From assembly GCA_963776465.1 (NCBI GenBank), contig CAVZMV010000002.1, forward strand, positions 1,674,001-1,738,000: a stretch of 64,000 bases of DNA. Reading direction: 5' to 3'. This document shows, one piece after another, positions 48,424-59,008 of this stretch. The stretch is from DASRHK01 sp963776465. Lineage in GTDB: Bacteria > Pseudomonadota > Gammaproteobacteria > Nevskiales > Nevskiaceae. Under the pieces are notes generated by a model. It was not told the origin of the DNA, did no database searches, and saw only the letters and a program-made list of their open reading frames with translations. Positions within the stretch are counted from its first letter, which is position 1, and every line of letters starts with the position of its first letter. The position numbers were made by a program, and so were the translations under genes.

Positions 48424-49987
48424 GGCGCCGCTCCGGTGACCTTCGCTGCAGCCGGCCCAGGCATGTAGATCTCGTGCACCGCGTGCATGGACGCGGCGGA
48501 GGTGTTGAGCACGGTCTGCGGATACAGGCCGATCCAGACCAGGATCGCCATCAGCGACAGCATCATCACGATCTCGCGCGTGTTCAGGTCCTCGAGCATG
48601 CCGGTGGCGCTGCCGTGGTGGTCATCCTTCACCGGGCCGTGGAACGCGCGCTGCACCATGATCAGCGAGTAGACCGCCGCGAGGATGAGGCCCGTGGCGG
48701 CGACGCAGGTCACCACCGGGTCGACCGGCCAGGTGCCGAGCAGGATCAGGAACTCGCCGACGAAGTTGCCGAGGCCAGGCAGACCTAGCGACGCGACGGC
48801 GAAGAAGAGCGCGATCGGCGGCAGGTACGGGAAGCGGGCCCAGAGCCCGCCCATCTTGGTCAGGTCGCGCGTGTGGATGCGCTCGTAGATCTCGCCGCAG
48901 AGGATGAACATGCCGCCGGCGGAGATGCCGTGCGCGAGCATCTGGATGACGACGCCCTGCAGCGCCTGCTGGGTGCCGGCGAAGATGCCGACCAGGATGA
49001 AGCCCATGTGCGAGATCGACGAGAACGCGACCAGGCGCTTGATGTCGGTCTGCGCGAAGGTCATCACGCCGCCGTAGACGATGCCGACCACGCCGATCCA
49101 CATCGCTACCGGCGCGAAGCTCGCGGACGCTTCGGGGAACAGAGGCAACCCGAAACGGAGCAGGCCGTACGCCGCCGTCTTCAGGAGAATCCCCGCGAGG
49201 TCGACCGAGCCCGCGGTCGGCGCCTGCGAGTGCGCGTCCGGCAGCCAGGAGTGCAGCGGCACCGCCGGCGTCTTCACCGCAAAGGCGATGAAGAAACCAA
49301 GCATCAGCCACCAGGCGACCTGCGGATCGAGCTTGGCTTTGAGCAGGTCCTCGTAGTCGAACGTCAGCACGCCGCTGGTCTTGTAGTTGACGAAGACGAG
49401 GCCGAGGATCGCCAGCAGCATCAGCAGGCCCGAGGCCTGCGTGAAGATGAAGAACTTGGTCGCCGCGTAGATCCTGCCCTTGCCGCCAGGGGCGTTGTGC
49501 CCCCAGAGCGCGATCAGGAAGTACATCGGCACCAGCATCATTTCCCAGAGGAAGAAGAACAGGAACAGGTCGAGCGTGATGAACACGCCGACGACGCCGC
49601 CGAGGTTCCACAAGAGGTTCAGGTGGAAGAAGCCGACGTTGCGGTCGATCTCCCGCCAGGAGCAGATCACCGCCATCATGCCGAGCAGGTTGGTCAGCGC
49701 CACCAGCAGCAGCGACAGGCCGTCCATCGCCAGGTGGAAGGAGATGCCCAGGCGCGGGATCCAGGCGGCGCGGAACTCCAGCGTCCACTGCGGATGCCCG
49801 CCCGCAGGCGGCAGCGCCCAGTCGCAGACGACCCACAGCCACACCGAGATGCCGAGCGCCAGCAGCATCGTGCCCAGCGCGATCCAGCGCGGGAACCAGA
49901 TGCCCATGAAGCGCTCGCCCTGCCAGCAGAGGAATCCGCCGATGAACGGGATTGCGAGCAGCCAGACCAGCACCATGTCGCCGCCGC

Positions 49988-49991
<4 letters not shown>
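48420..49991 (-). CDS. nuoM: NADH-quinone oxidoreductase subunit M
   Basis: 523-residue proton-pumping membrane subunit of complex I. It shows FFLWEMMLVPMYFLIALWG with the conserved Glu, AFAVKTPAVPLHSWLPDAHS, and RLVAFSSISHMGFILVGI, all NuoM signatures. It overlaps nuoN and nuoL by ATGA at its two ends. Confidence 0.97.
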
Positions 49992-51841
<1,850 letters not shown>

Positions 51842-51844
51842 GGC

Positions 51845-52162
51845 TTAGCCGTGCATCTTCCCGGCGTCGTCGATGTCCAGCGTCTGGAAGCGCCGGAAGA
51901 TCTGCAGCAGCAGCGCCAGGCCCACGCTGGCCTCGCAGGCCGCAAGCGTCAGGATGAAGATGAACATGATCTGGCCGTCGGCCTGATGCCAGCGCGCGCC
52001 GGCCATGACGAAGGCGAGCGCCGAGGCGTTCATCATGATCTCCACCGACATCAGCACGAACAGGATGTTGCGGCGGACGAGCAGGCCCACCAGCCCGAGC
52101 GCGAACAACGCCCCGGCCAGCAGCAGGCCATGCTCCATCGGTATTCCGTGCCCTTCCAGCAT
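51845..52162 (-). CDS. nuoK: NADH-quinone oxidoreductase subunit K
   Basis: 105-residue three-helix subunit of complex I. The conserved glutamates are in LMSVEIMMNASALAFV and TLAACEASVGLALLL, both needed for proton transfer in homologues. ATG 52162 gives MLEGHGIPMEHGLLLAGALF; the family usually starts a few residues before the IP-EH motif, so this fits. Confidence 0.96.
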   Translation of the reverse strand: MLEGHGIPMEHGLLLAGALFALGLVGLLVRRNILFVLMSVEIMMNASALAFVMAGARWHQADGQIMFIFILTLAACEASVGLALLLQIFRRFQTLDIDDAGKMHG

Positions 52163-52165
52163 TGT

Positions 52166-52654
52166 TTAGTCGTGCTTGCCCAAGTGATAAGCCGCGACCA
52201 GCGCGGCGAGCAACAACATCGAAGCCAGCTCCACGCCCAGCAGGTACGGCCCGTACAGCGCGATGCCGACCTGCTTGGCGCCGATCTCGCGCAAGCCGGT
52301 CATGTGCAGGTTCTGCGAATGGAAGACGCGCAGCAGCTCGCCGAACAGGATGCCGGCGAGCAGGGCGGGGCCGATCCAGACGCGCGGCGCGAGCCACAGG
52401 CGCTCCTGCTCCACCGTGGCTTCGCCAAGGTTGAGCATCATCACCACGAACACGAACAGCACCATGATCGCGCCGGCGTAGACGATCACCTCGAGCACGC
52501 CGGCGAACGGCGCGCCGACGGCGAAGAAGATCATCGCCACGGCCAGCAGCGAGCTCACGAGGTAGAGCAGGCCGTGCACGGGGTTGGTGCTGGTGATGGT
52601 CATCACCGTGGCGAACACCGCGACGGCGGCGGCGATGTAGAAGGTGATTTCCAT
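52166..52654 (-). CDS. nuoJ: NADH-quinone oxidoreductase subunit J
   Basis: 162-residue five-helix subunit of complex I with the signature FAGVLEVIVYAGAIMVLFVF followed by VVMMLNL. The helix with the conserved YAGAI is central to coupling in known structures. It lies 1 base from nuoI and 3 bases from nuoK. Confidence 0.96.
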   Translation of the reverse strand: MEITFYIAAAVAVFATVMTITSTNPVHGLLYLVSSLLAVAMIFFAVGAPFAGVLEVIVYAGAIMVLFVFVVMMLNLGEATVEQERLWLAPRVWIGPALLAGILFGELLRVFHSQNLHMTGLREIGAKQVGIALYGPYLLGVELASMLLLAALVAAYHLGKHD

Positions 52655-52655
52655 T

Positions 52656-53201
52656 TCAGGGCAGCAATGTCTTCACGTCGACCGGCTTGGCCTCGTTCTC
52701 CGCCGCGCCCTTGGGCTTGCCTTTAACAGCCATGCCGGCGACGCGGTAGAAGTTGTAGTCCGGGTACTTGCCGGTGCCGTTGATCATCAGGTCTTCCTTC
52801 TCGTAGACCAGGTTCTGGCGGTTGTACTCGCAGATCTCGTAGTCCGGCGTGAGCTGGATCGAGCTGGTCGGGCAGGCTTCCTCGCACAGGCCGCAGAAGA
52901 TGCAGCGCGAGAAGTTGATGCGGAAGAACTCCGGGTACCAGCGGCCATCCTCGCGCTCGGCCTTCTGCAGCGAGATGCAGCCGACCGGGCAGGCCACCGC
53001 GCAGAGGTTGCAGGCGACGCAACGCTCGTCGCCGTCGGGATCGCGCGTGAGCACGATGCGGCCGCGATACCGCGGCGGCACGTACGGCTTCACCTCCGGG
53101 TACTGGATGGTGTCGCGCTTGCGGAAGCTGTGCATGAAGATCATGAACAGGCTGCGGAACTGGGTGCCGATGCCGCTCAGCGCGGCCCAAAGCGTTTTCA
53201 T
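52656..53201 (-). CDS. nuoI: NADH-quinone oxidoreductase subunit I
   Basis: 181-residue peripheral-arm subunit carrying two [4Fe-4S] clusters, bound by CVACNLCAVACP and CIFCGLCEEACP. An amphipathic N-terminus (LFMIFMHSFRKRDTIQYP) packs on the membrane domain. ATG 53201 overlaps the nuoH stop as TGATG. Length agrees with E. coli NuoI (180). Confidence 0.97.
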   Translation of the reverse strand: MKTLWAALSGIGTQFRSLFMIFMHSFRKRDTIQYPEVKPYVPPRYRGRIVLTRDPDGDERCVACNLCAVACPVGCISLQKAEREDGRWYPEFFRINFSRCIFCGLCEEACPTSSIQLTPDYEICEYNRQNLVYEKEDLMINGTGKYPDYNFYRVAGMAVKGKPKGAAENEAKPVDVKTLLP

Positions 53202-54214
53202 CAGGCGCCTCCGTGTTGCGTGCGCCACAGCACGATCGTCGCCGTTGCGACGAGATTGATCAGCGCCACCGGCAGGCAGACTTTCCAGCCCACCGACATC
53301 AGCTGGTCGTAGCGCGGACGCGGCAGCGCGGCGCGCAGCAGGATGAACAGGCACATGAACAGGAACGTCTTGATGGTGAAGTAGGGCAGGGCGAGCCAGG
53401 GGTGCGCGTCGACGCCGGGTCCCAGCCAGCCGCCGAAGAACAGCGCCACCATCAGGCCCGAGACCATGACGATGCCCACGTACTCGCCGACGAAGAACAT
53501 GCCGAACTTCATGCCGGAATACTCGGTGTGGAATCCCGCGGCGAGCTCCTGCTCGGCTTCGGGCAGATCGAAGGGCGTGCGATGCGTGGTCGCAACCGCC
53601 GCCAGCAGGAACAGGAAGAATCCCAGGAACTGCGGCACCACGAACCAGACGTGGCGCTGCGCCTCGACCACGTCGCGCACGTTGAACGAGCCCGCCTGCA
53701 TCACCACGCCCATCAGCGACAGGCCCATGAACACTTCGTAGGTGATCGACAGCGCGGTCACGCGGATGCCGCCGATGAGCGCGTACTTGGAGTTCGACGA
53801 CCAGCCCGCGAGCATCACCGCGTAGGCCGACAAGCCCACGATCGCCAGGAAATAGAGGATGCCGAGGTTGAAATCGCCCACGCCCAGCGTCGGCGTGATC
53901 GGCACCAGCGCGAAGGCCAGCATCATGAACGCCATCGAGATGAACGGCGCGATCCAGAACGTCACCTTGTCGACGAATGGCGGCGTCCAGTCCTCCTTGA
54001 AGAAGATCTTGATCATGTCGGCGACGACCTGCCCGAGGCCGAACGGGCCGACGCGGTTGGGGCCGTAGCGGTCCTGCCAGAGACCCAGCAGGCGGCGCTC
54101 GAGCCAGATCATCCAGGCGGCGATGCCGACCAGCGAGAGCAGCAGCAGCAGCGCGATGGTGCCCGACGCGACGTACGGCTGCAGATACTGCGGGAACAAG
54201 GTCAGCGGGTTCAT
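53201..54214 (-). CDS. nuoH: NADH-quinone oxidoreductase subunit H
   Basis: 337-residue eight-helix subunit forming part of the quinone chamber. Signatures are WLERRLLGLWQDRYGPNRVG, DWTPPFVDKVTFWIAP and TPFDLPEAEQELAAGFHTEY. ATG 54214 (MNPLTLFPQYLQPY) is used; another start three codons upstream lies in a hairpin. A 70-base hairpin-rich gap separates it from nuoG. Confidence 0.96.
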   Translation of the reverse strand: MNPLTLFPQYLQPYVASGTIALLLLLSLVGIAAWMIWLERRLLGLWQDRYGPNRVGPFGLGQVVADMIKIFFKEDWTPPFVDKVTFWIAPFISMAFMMLAFALVPITPTLGVGDFNLGILYFLAIVGLSAYAVMLAGWSSNSKYALIGGIRVTALSITYEVFMGLSLMGVVMQAGSFNVRDVVEAQRHVWFVVPQFLGFFLFLLAAVATTHRTPFDLPEAEQELAAGFHTEYSGMKFGMFFVGEYVGIVMVSGLMVALFFGGWLGPGVDAHPWLALPYFTIKTFLFMCLFILLRAALPRPRYDQLMSVGWKVCLPVALINLVATATIVLWRTQHGGA

Positions 54215-54284
54215 GCGGCACATCCGTGTGCCGCACCCTGCCGGGCGGCCTTCGGCCGTGCAAATCGTCTTTCCTGACGATTTG
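54214..54284. repeat. Three hairpins filling the nuoG-nuoH gap
   Basis: TGCGGCACA/TGTGCCGCA (54214-54222, 54227-54235, perfect), a central GGCC-TTC-GGCC stem in GGGCGGCCTTCGGCCGTG, and CAAATCGTC/GACGATTTG (54261-54269, 54276-54284, perfect). On the mRNA the first stem covers the region just before and including the nuoH start. It may tune nuoH translation or stabilise processed ends. Confidence 0.75.
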
Positions 54285-56997
54285 TCATGCGCCGCCCGCC
54301 TTGCTGACCTTCGCGGTCGTGGTCGCGGTCAGCACCGGCACACCCACAAAGCCCGTCGGGAGCCCGATCACGCCGGCAGGCAGCTCGCAGCGGCGCACGA
54401 CGACGTCGATGCGCGTGCCGTCGATCTCCACGCTCGCCTTGCCGTTCAGGCCCAGCTTCTGCGCGTCGTCGGCGTTGATCGCCACGAACGTCTGCGCGAT
54501 GCGTTTCTGGATCGGCTCGGCGCGCGAGGATTGCTCCTCGCTGCCGAAGATCTGGTGCAGCGGCAGCACGCGGAAACCGTCGCCGCCGGCCTTGTAGGCC
54601 GCCGGGACTTCGGTGAAATACTCGGCCTTGGCCTGCGCGCCGGCAGTGAACAGCAGCTCGCCCGGATCGCCGCCTCGCAGCTCGCCACCGACCTCGGCCT
54701 GGAACTTGTTCCAGGCTTGCGGGGAGTTCCAGCCTGGCGCCCACGCGAACGGCAGCAGCTCCGGCGGACGATCGAGCGCACCAACGCCGTTGTAGCCCTC
54801 CATCGAGAAGCCCAGCGGCGAATCCGGATCCTGCGAGGCCCGGGGCTCGTGCACGCTCAAGTTCGCCCTCTGCGCGGTGCGGCCGCTGGCGCGATGCGGC
54901 ATGCGCGCGAGCTTCATGCCCTTCATGCGGAAGCTGGCCTTCGGCGCGGTGTCGACGATCCTGGCGAGCTGCGGGATCGCCGCTGCACAAGCGACGTTAA
55001 TGTCGTCGAACGCGGTCCACTCGCGCTGGCTGATGTCCGAGAGCCAGCGCCAGGACTCGCGGATCGCGATCGTGCGGTCGTAGTAGGCGGGGTCGAACAC
55101 CTGGAAGTAGCGCTGCGCGCGTCCCTCGAAGCTCACCAGCGTGCCGTCGCTCTCGAAGACCGAGCCGGCGGGCAGCACGACGTGCGCTTTCTCGCTGGTC
55201 GGCGTGCGCTGATGATCGATGACGATGAGGCCGCCGGCCTTGGCCAGCGCCGCGTCGACCGCGGCCTTGGGCGCGCGTCGATAAAGATCGTTCTCCAGCA
55301 CGACGAGCGCGTCGGCCTGGCCCGCCGCCAGCTGCGCCAGCCCTTCGGCGCCGCTCGGCGCGTCCATCATCGCGACGCCGAAGCTGTTCGCTTCGGGGAT
55401 GGCCAGCGACAGCTCGACCGCGCTGCCCGCAGCCTTCAGCGCGCGGGCGATGTTGGCGGCGGCCTGCATCACGGCGGCGGAGCCACAGCCGGTACCGGAG
55501 ACGATGAGCGGCTTGGTCGCGCCGCGCAGCGCCTGCGCAATCTGATCCGCGAGCTGCTGCGTCGGCACGGCGAGCCCCTTGACCGCCGGCGCCTTGGCGT
55601 CGATGGCACGGGCGATGGCAAAGCCCAGGCGCGCGAGGTCCTCCGGCGCGCCGTGGAAGGTCTGCGTCGCCACGTCGTCGAGACGCGTGGCGGTCGGCGA
55701 AGCGACGAAGAGCGGATTCTTGTCGCGCTGCACGAGATCGGCGAGCGCGATCACCTGCCAGTCGGGGATGTTCTTCTTGGCGCCGGCGGTAGCCATGCGG
55801 CCGCGCACCGACTGACGGATCGCCAGCGCGAAGCGCGGCGCCGTCTGCGTCACGTCCTCGCCCAGCACCAGCACGACGTCGGCCTCTTCCATGCTCTTGA
55901 TCGTCGCGACGGGCACGCTGCCGTCGCGGACGATCTTCAGGGCAAGGTTCACCAGATCGTGATCGAGCGCCGACATGCCGTTGTAGAAATTGCTCGCGCC
56001 GACGAGCTCGCGCAGCGCGAAGTTGGCTTCCAGCGACGCGCGCGGGGAGCCGATGCCGATCACCCGATCCGCTTTCTCCAGCAGCTCCCGGGCAGCGGCG
56101 ACCGCCTGGTCGTCAGTGACGGGCGCGTGGGTGCCGCTGCGCAGCAGGTGCGCATGGTGCGGGCGGTCCTTGCGGTTGACGTAGCCGTAGCCGAAGCGGC
56201 CGCGGTCGCACAGGAAGTAGCCGTTGACGTGGCCGTTGTAGCGATTCTCGATGCGACGGATCTCGCCGTAGCGCTCGCCCGGCGAGACGTTGCAGCCAAC
56301 CGCGCAGCCCGAGCAGATCGACGGCGCGAACTGCATGTCCCACTTGCGCGTGTAGCGCTCCGAGTGGGTCTTGTCCGTGAATACGCCGGTGGGGCAGACC
56401 TCGGTGAGGTTGCCGGAGAACTCGCTCTCCAGCGTGCCTTCCTGCGCGCGTCCGAAGTAGACGTTGGCGGCGGTGCCGAAGACGTCGAGGTCGGTGCCGC
56501 CGGCGTAGTCCTTGTAGAAACGCACGCAGCGGTAGCAGGAGATGCAACGGTTCATCTCGTGGCCGATGAACGGCCCGAGCTCCTGGTTCAGGTGCGTGCG
56601 CTTGTCGAAGCGGTAGCGCCGGCTGTGATGGCCGGTCATCACCGTCATGTCCTGCAGGTGGCAGTGGCCGCCTTCCTCGCAGACCGGGCAGTCGTGCGGG
56701 TGGCTGGTCATCATGAATTCGATCACCGCCTCACGGAACTGCTCGGCTTCCTTGTCGTCGATCGAGATGTAGGTGCCGTTGGACGCCGGCGTCATGCAGG
56801 ACATGACGATCTTGCCGACCTTGTCGGTGTCGTCCTTGTATTGCTTGACCGCGCACTGGCGGCAGGCGCCGACGCTGCCGAGCGCCGGGTGCCAGCAGAA
56901 GTACGGGATGTCCAGCCCCAGCGACAGGCAGGCCTGCAGCAGGTTGTCGGTCCCGTGGACCTCGGTACTGCTTGCCGTCGACGTGGATGGTGGCCAT
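54285..56997 (-). CDS. nuoG: NADH-quinone oxidoreductase subunit G, with a one-base frameshift near the start
   Basis: Largest peripheral subunit of complex I, about 903 residues after correction, binding several Fe-S clusters. The start MATIHVDGKQY (56997) is followed by one extra base at 56964/56965. The other frame then continues EVHGTDNLLQACLSLGLDIP, YFCWHP, GACRQCAV and VMSCMTPASNG, as expected for the [2Fe-2S] domain. Later come HDCPVCEEGGHCHLQD, NRCISCYRCVRF, ICSGCAVGCNVSPG and a molybdopterin-oxidoreductase-like C-terminal domain. Since the rest is intact and the operon is complete, a sequence error is quite possible. Without correction the first usable Met would be near 56804, losing the first cluster domain. 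Confidence 0.93.
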
Positions 56998-57012
56998 GCG
57001 GTGCGGTGGTTT

Positions 57013-57195
57013 CTAGCCTTTGTGCTTCTTGGGATCCGTGGCGACGCCGCTGACCGGCGTTTCGGGACTGCCGGGCGCGATCGGCGTGGGGCTGCCGGGA
57101 CCGGTCTTCTTGCGGCGGCCCGCGATCAGCACGACGAAGATCAGGCCTGCCAGGACGATCCCGGCCAGGAAAGCGAAGGGAAGGGCGCTGTTCAT
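57013..57195 (-). CDS. Small single-helix membrane protein inside the nuo operon
   Basis: 60-residue protein starting MNSALPFAFLAGIVLAGLIF, with one transmembrane helix (about residues 5-26). A basic stop-transfer RRKK follows, then a Pro/Gly/Ser/Thr-rich tail ending DPKKHKG, probably cytosolic. It overlaps the nuoF stop by ATGA and lies 15 bases before nuoG, so it is translated as part of the operon. I know no complex I subunit like it. Possibly a lineage-specific accessory or assembly factor. Confidence 0.6.
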   Translation of the reverse strand: MNSALPFAFLAGIVLAGLIFVVLIAGRRKKTGPGSPTPIAPGSPETPVSGVATDPKKHKG

Positions 57196-58502
57196 GCTGC
57201 CTCCTTGGACTGCGGTGATGAAACCCCCGAGGTGGTCACGGCCGGCTTGGCGACACCGGCTTCGAATTCGCTGCGGAAATACTTCAGCGCCGATTGCAGC
57301 GGCTCCATCGCGCCCGGGGCGTGCGCGCAGAACGTGCGGCCGGGCCCGAGCCACTTGGTCATCTGCTCCAGCGTGTGCAGGTCGTCGGCGGTGCCGCGCC
57401 CTTCCTCGAGCGCTTTCAGGATCCGCACGCTCCAGGGGAGGCCGTCGCGGCACGGTGTGCACCAGCCGCACGACTCGCGCGAGAAGAATTCCTCGAGGTT
57501 GCGCACGACGCTGACCATGTTCTGCTTGTCGTCCACCACGGTGAGCAGACCCGTGCCCATGCGCGAGCCGGCCTTGGCGATGGTGTCGAAGTCCATCGCC
57601 AGGTCCAGGTGCTGATCGGTGAGGAAGTCGGTGGACGCGCCGCCCGGCAGCCAGGCTTTCAGCTTCAATCCGTCCTGCATGCCGCCCGCGTGCTCCTCGA
57701 GGATCTCGCGCACGGTGGTGCCGAATGGCAATTCCCAGCAGCCGGGTTTCTTCACGCGGCCGGAGACGCCGTAGAGCTTGGTGCCGCCGTCCTTGACCTT
57801 CGACAGTCCTTTGAACCACTCGCTACCGCGATTGACGATGTGCGGCACGTTGTAGAGCGTCTCGACGTTGTTGACGATCGTCGGCTTGCCCCACAGGCCG
57901 CTGATCTGCGGGAACGGCGGCTTGTAGCGCGGATTGGCGCGGCGGCCTTCGAGCGAATTGATCAGCGCGGTTTCCTCGCCGCAGATGTAGCGCCCGGCGC
58001 CGGTGTGCACGTGCACGTCGTAATTCCAGCCGGAGCCGAGGATGTTCTTGCCGAGGTAGCCCTTGGAGCGCGCGTCCATGATCGCCATGGTCAGCCGATC
58101 GGCCGCGACCACGTACTCGCCGCGCAGGAATATGTAGCCGGTGGTGGCCTGGATGGCGTAGCCGGCGACGATCATCGACTCGATCATCTGGTGCGGGTCG
58201 CCTTCCATCAGCAGCCGGTCCTTGAACGTGCCCGGCTCCATCTCGTCGGCGTTGCACACCATGTACTTGGGGCCCGCATCGGGACCCATCGGGATCAGCG
58301 ACCACTTCACGCCGGTGGGGAAGCCCGCGCCGCCGCGACCGCGCAGGTTGGCTTCCTTGACCTTAGTCTGCACCTCGGCCGGCGTCATCTCCTTGATCGC
58401 CTTCTTCAGCGCCGAGTAGCCGCCGGCGGCCTCGAATTCCTTCAGGCCCAGCGGGCGGTCCAGCCGGATGTTGTGCGTGAGCGGATGCGTCTCGGGGCTC
58501 AT
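57192..58502 (-). CDS. nuoF: NADH-quinone oxidoreductase subunit F
   Basis: 436-residue NADH-binding subunit with FMN and one [4Fe-4S] cluster. FMN/NADH site: NLRGRGGAGFPTGVKWSLIP and YICGEETALINSLEG; cluster ligands are in ESCGWCTPCRDG and the later TFCAHAPGA. The C-terminal tail after about residue 415 (SGVSSPQSKEAA) is low-complexity. It overlaps nuoE by ATGA. Confidence 0.97.
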   Translation of the reverse strand: MSPETHPLTHNIRLDRPLGLKEFEAAGGYSALKKAIKEMTPAEVQTKVKEANLRGRGGAGFPTGVKWSLIPMGPDAGPKYMVCNADEMEPGTFKDRLLMEGDPHQMIESMIVAGYAIQATTGYIFLRGEYVVAADRLTMAIMDARSKGYLGKNILGSGWNYDVHVHTGAGRYICGEETALINSLEGRRANPRYKPPFPQISGLWGKPTIVNNVETLYNVPHIVNRGSEWFKGLSKVKDGGTKLYGVSGRVKKPGCWELPFGTTVREILEEHAGGMQDGLKLKAWLPGGASTDFLTDQHLDLAMDFDTIAKAGSRMGTGLLTVVDDKQNMVSVVRNLEEFFSRESCGWCTPCRDGLPWSVRILKALEEGRGTADDLHTLEQMTKWLGPGRTFCAHAPGAMEPLQSALKYFRSEFEAGVAKPAVTTSGVSSPQSKEAA

Positions 58503-59008
58503 ACGTACTTCTCGAGCAGCTTGTCGATGCCTTCTGGAGTCACGTTGCCGTGCGTGTCGTCGTCGATCATCAGCACCGGCCCCTTGTCGCAGGCGCCCAG
58601 GCAGCAGATCGGCAGCAGCGTGAAGCAGCCGTTGGCGCTGGTCTGGCCGAAGCCGATGCCGAGCTTTTGCTGCAGCTTCTTCCTCACGTCCTCGTAGCCG
58701 GTGAGATGGCAGGACAGGCTGTCGCAGAGCTTGATGACGTGGCGGCCGACCGGGTGCTTGAAGATCAGGCTGTAGAACGTGGCAACGCCGAAGAGCTCCG
58801 CCGCGCTCATGCCGATCAGCTTTGCGACTGGCTCGTACGCGCCGTCCGGCACGTAGCCGTGACGCTTCTGCACGATCTTCAGCGCCTCGATCGAGGCGGC
58901 GCGCGAGTCGGGGTAATGCGCGACCTCGTGCTCGATGGCGCGCTGCTCTTCGGCGGAGAGGACGAAGAGCTGCACCTTCTTCAAGTCCGCGAGCTTCACT
59001 GGATTCAT
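58499..59008 (-). CDS. nuoE: NADH-quinone oxidoreductase subunit E
   Basis: 169-residue thioredoxin-like [2Fe-2S] subunit of the NADH module. Cluster cysteines are in LCDSLSCHLTG and CCLGACDKGPV; the helical N-terminus holds ASIEALKIVQKRHGYVPDGA. ATG 59008 overlaps the nuoCD stop by ATGA. Confidence 0.96.
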   Translation of the reverse strand: MNPVKLADLKKVQLFVLSAEEQRAIEHEVAHYPDSRAASIEALKIVQKRHGYVPDGAYEPVAKLIGMSAAELFGVATFYSLIFKHPVGRHVIKLCDSLSCHLTGYEDVRKKLQQKLGIGFGQTSANGCFTLLPICCLGACDKGPVLMIDDDTHGNVTPEGIDKLLEKYV

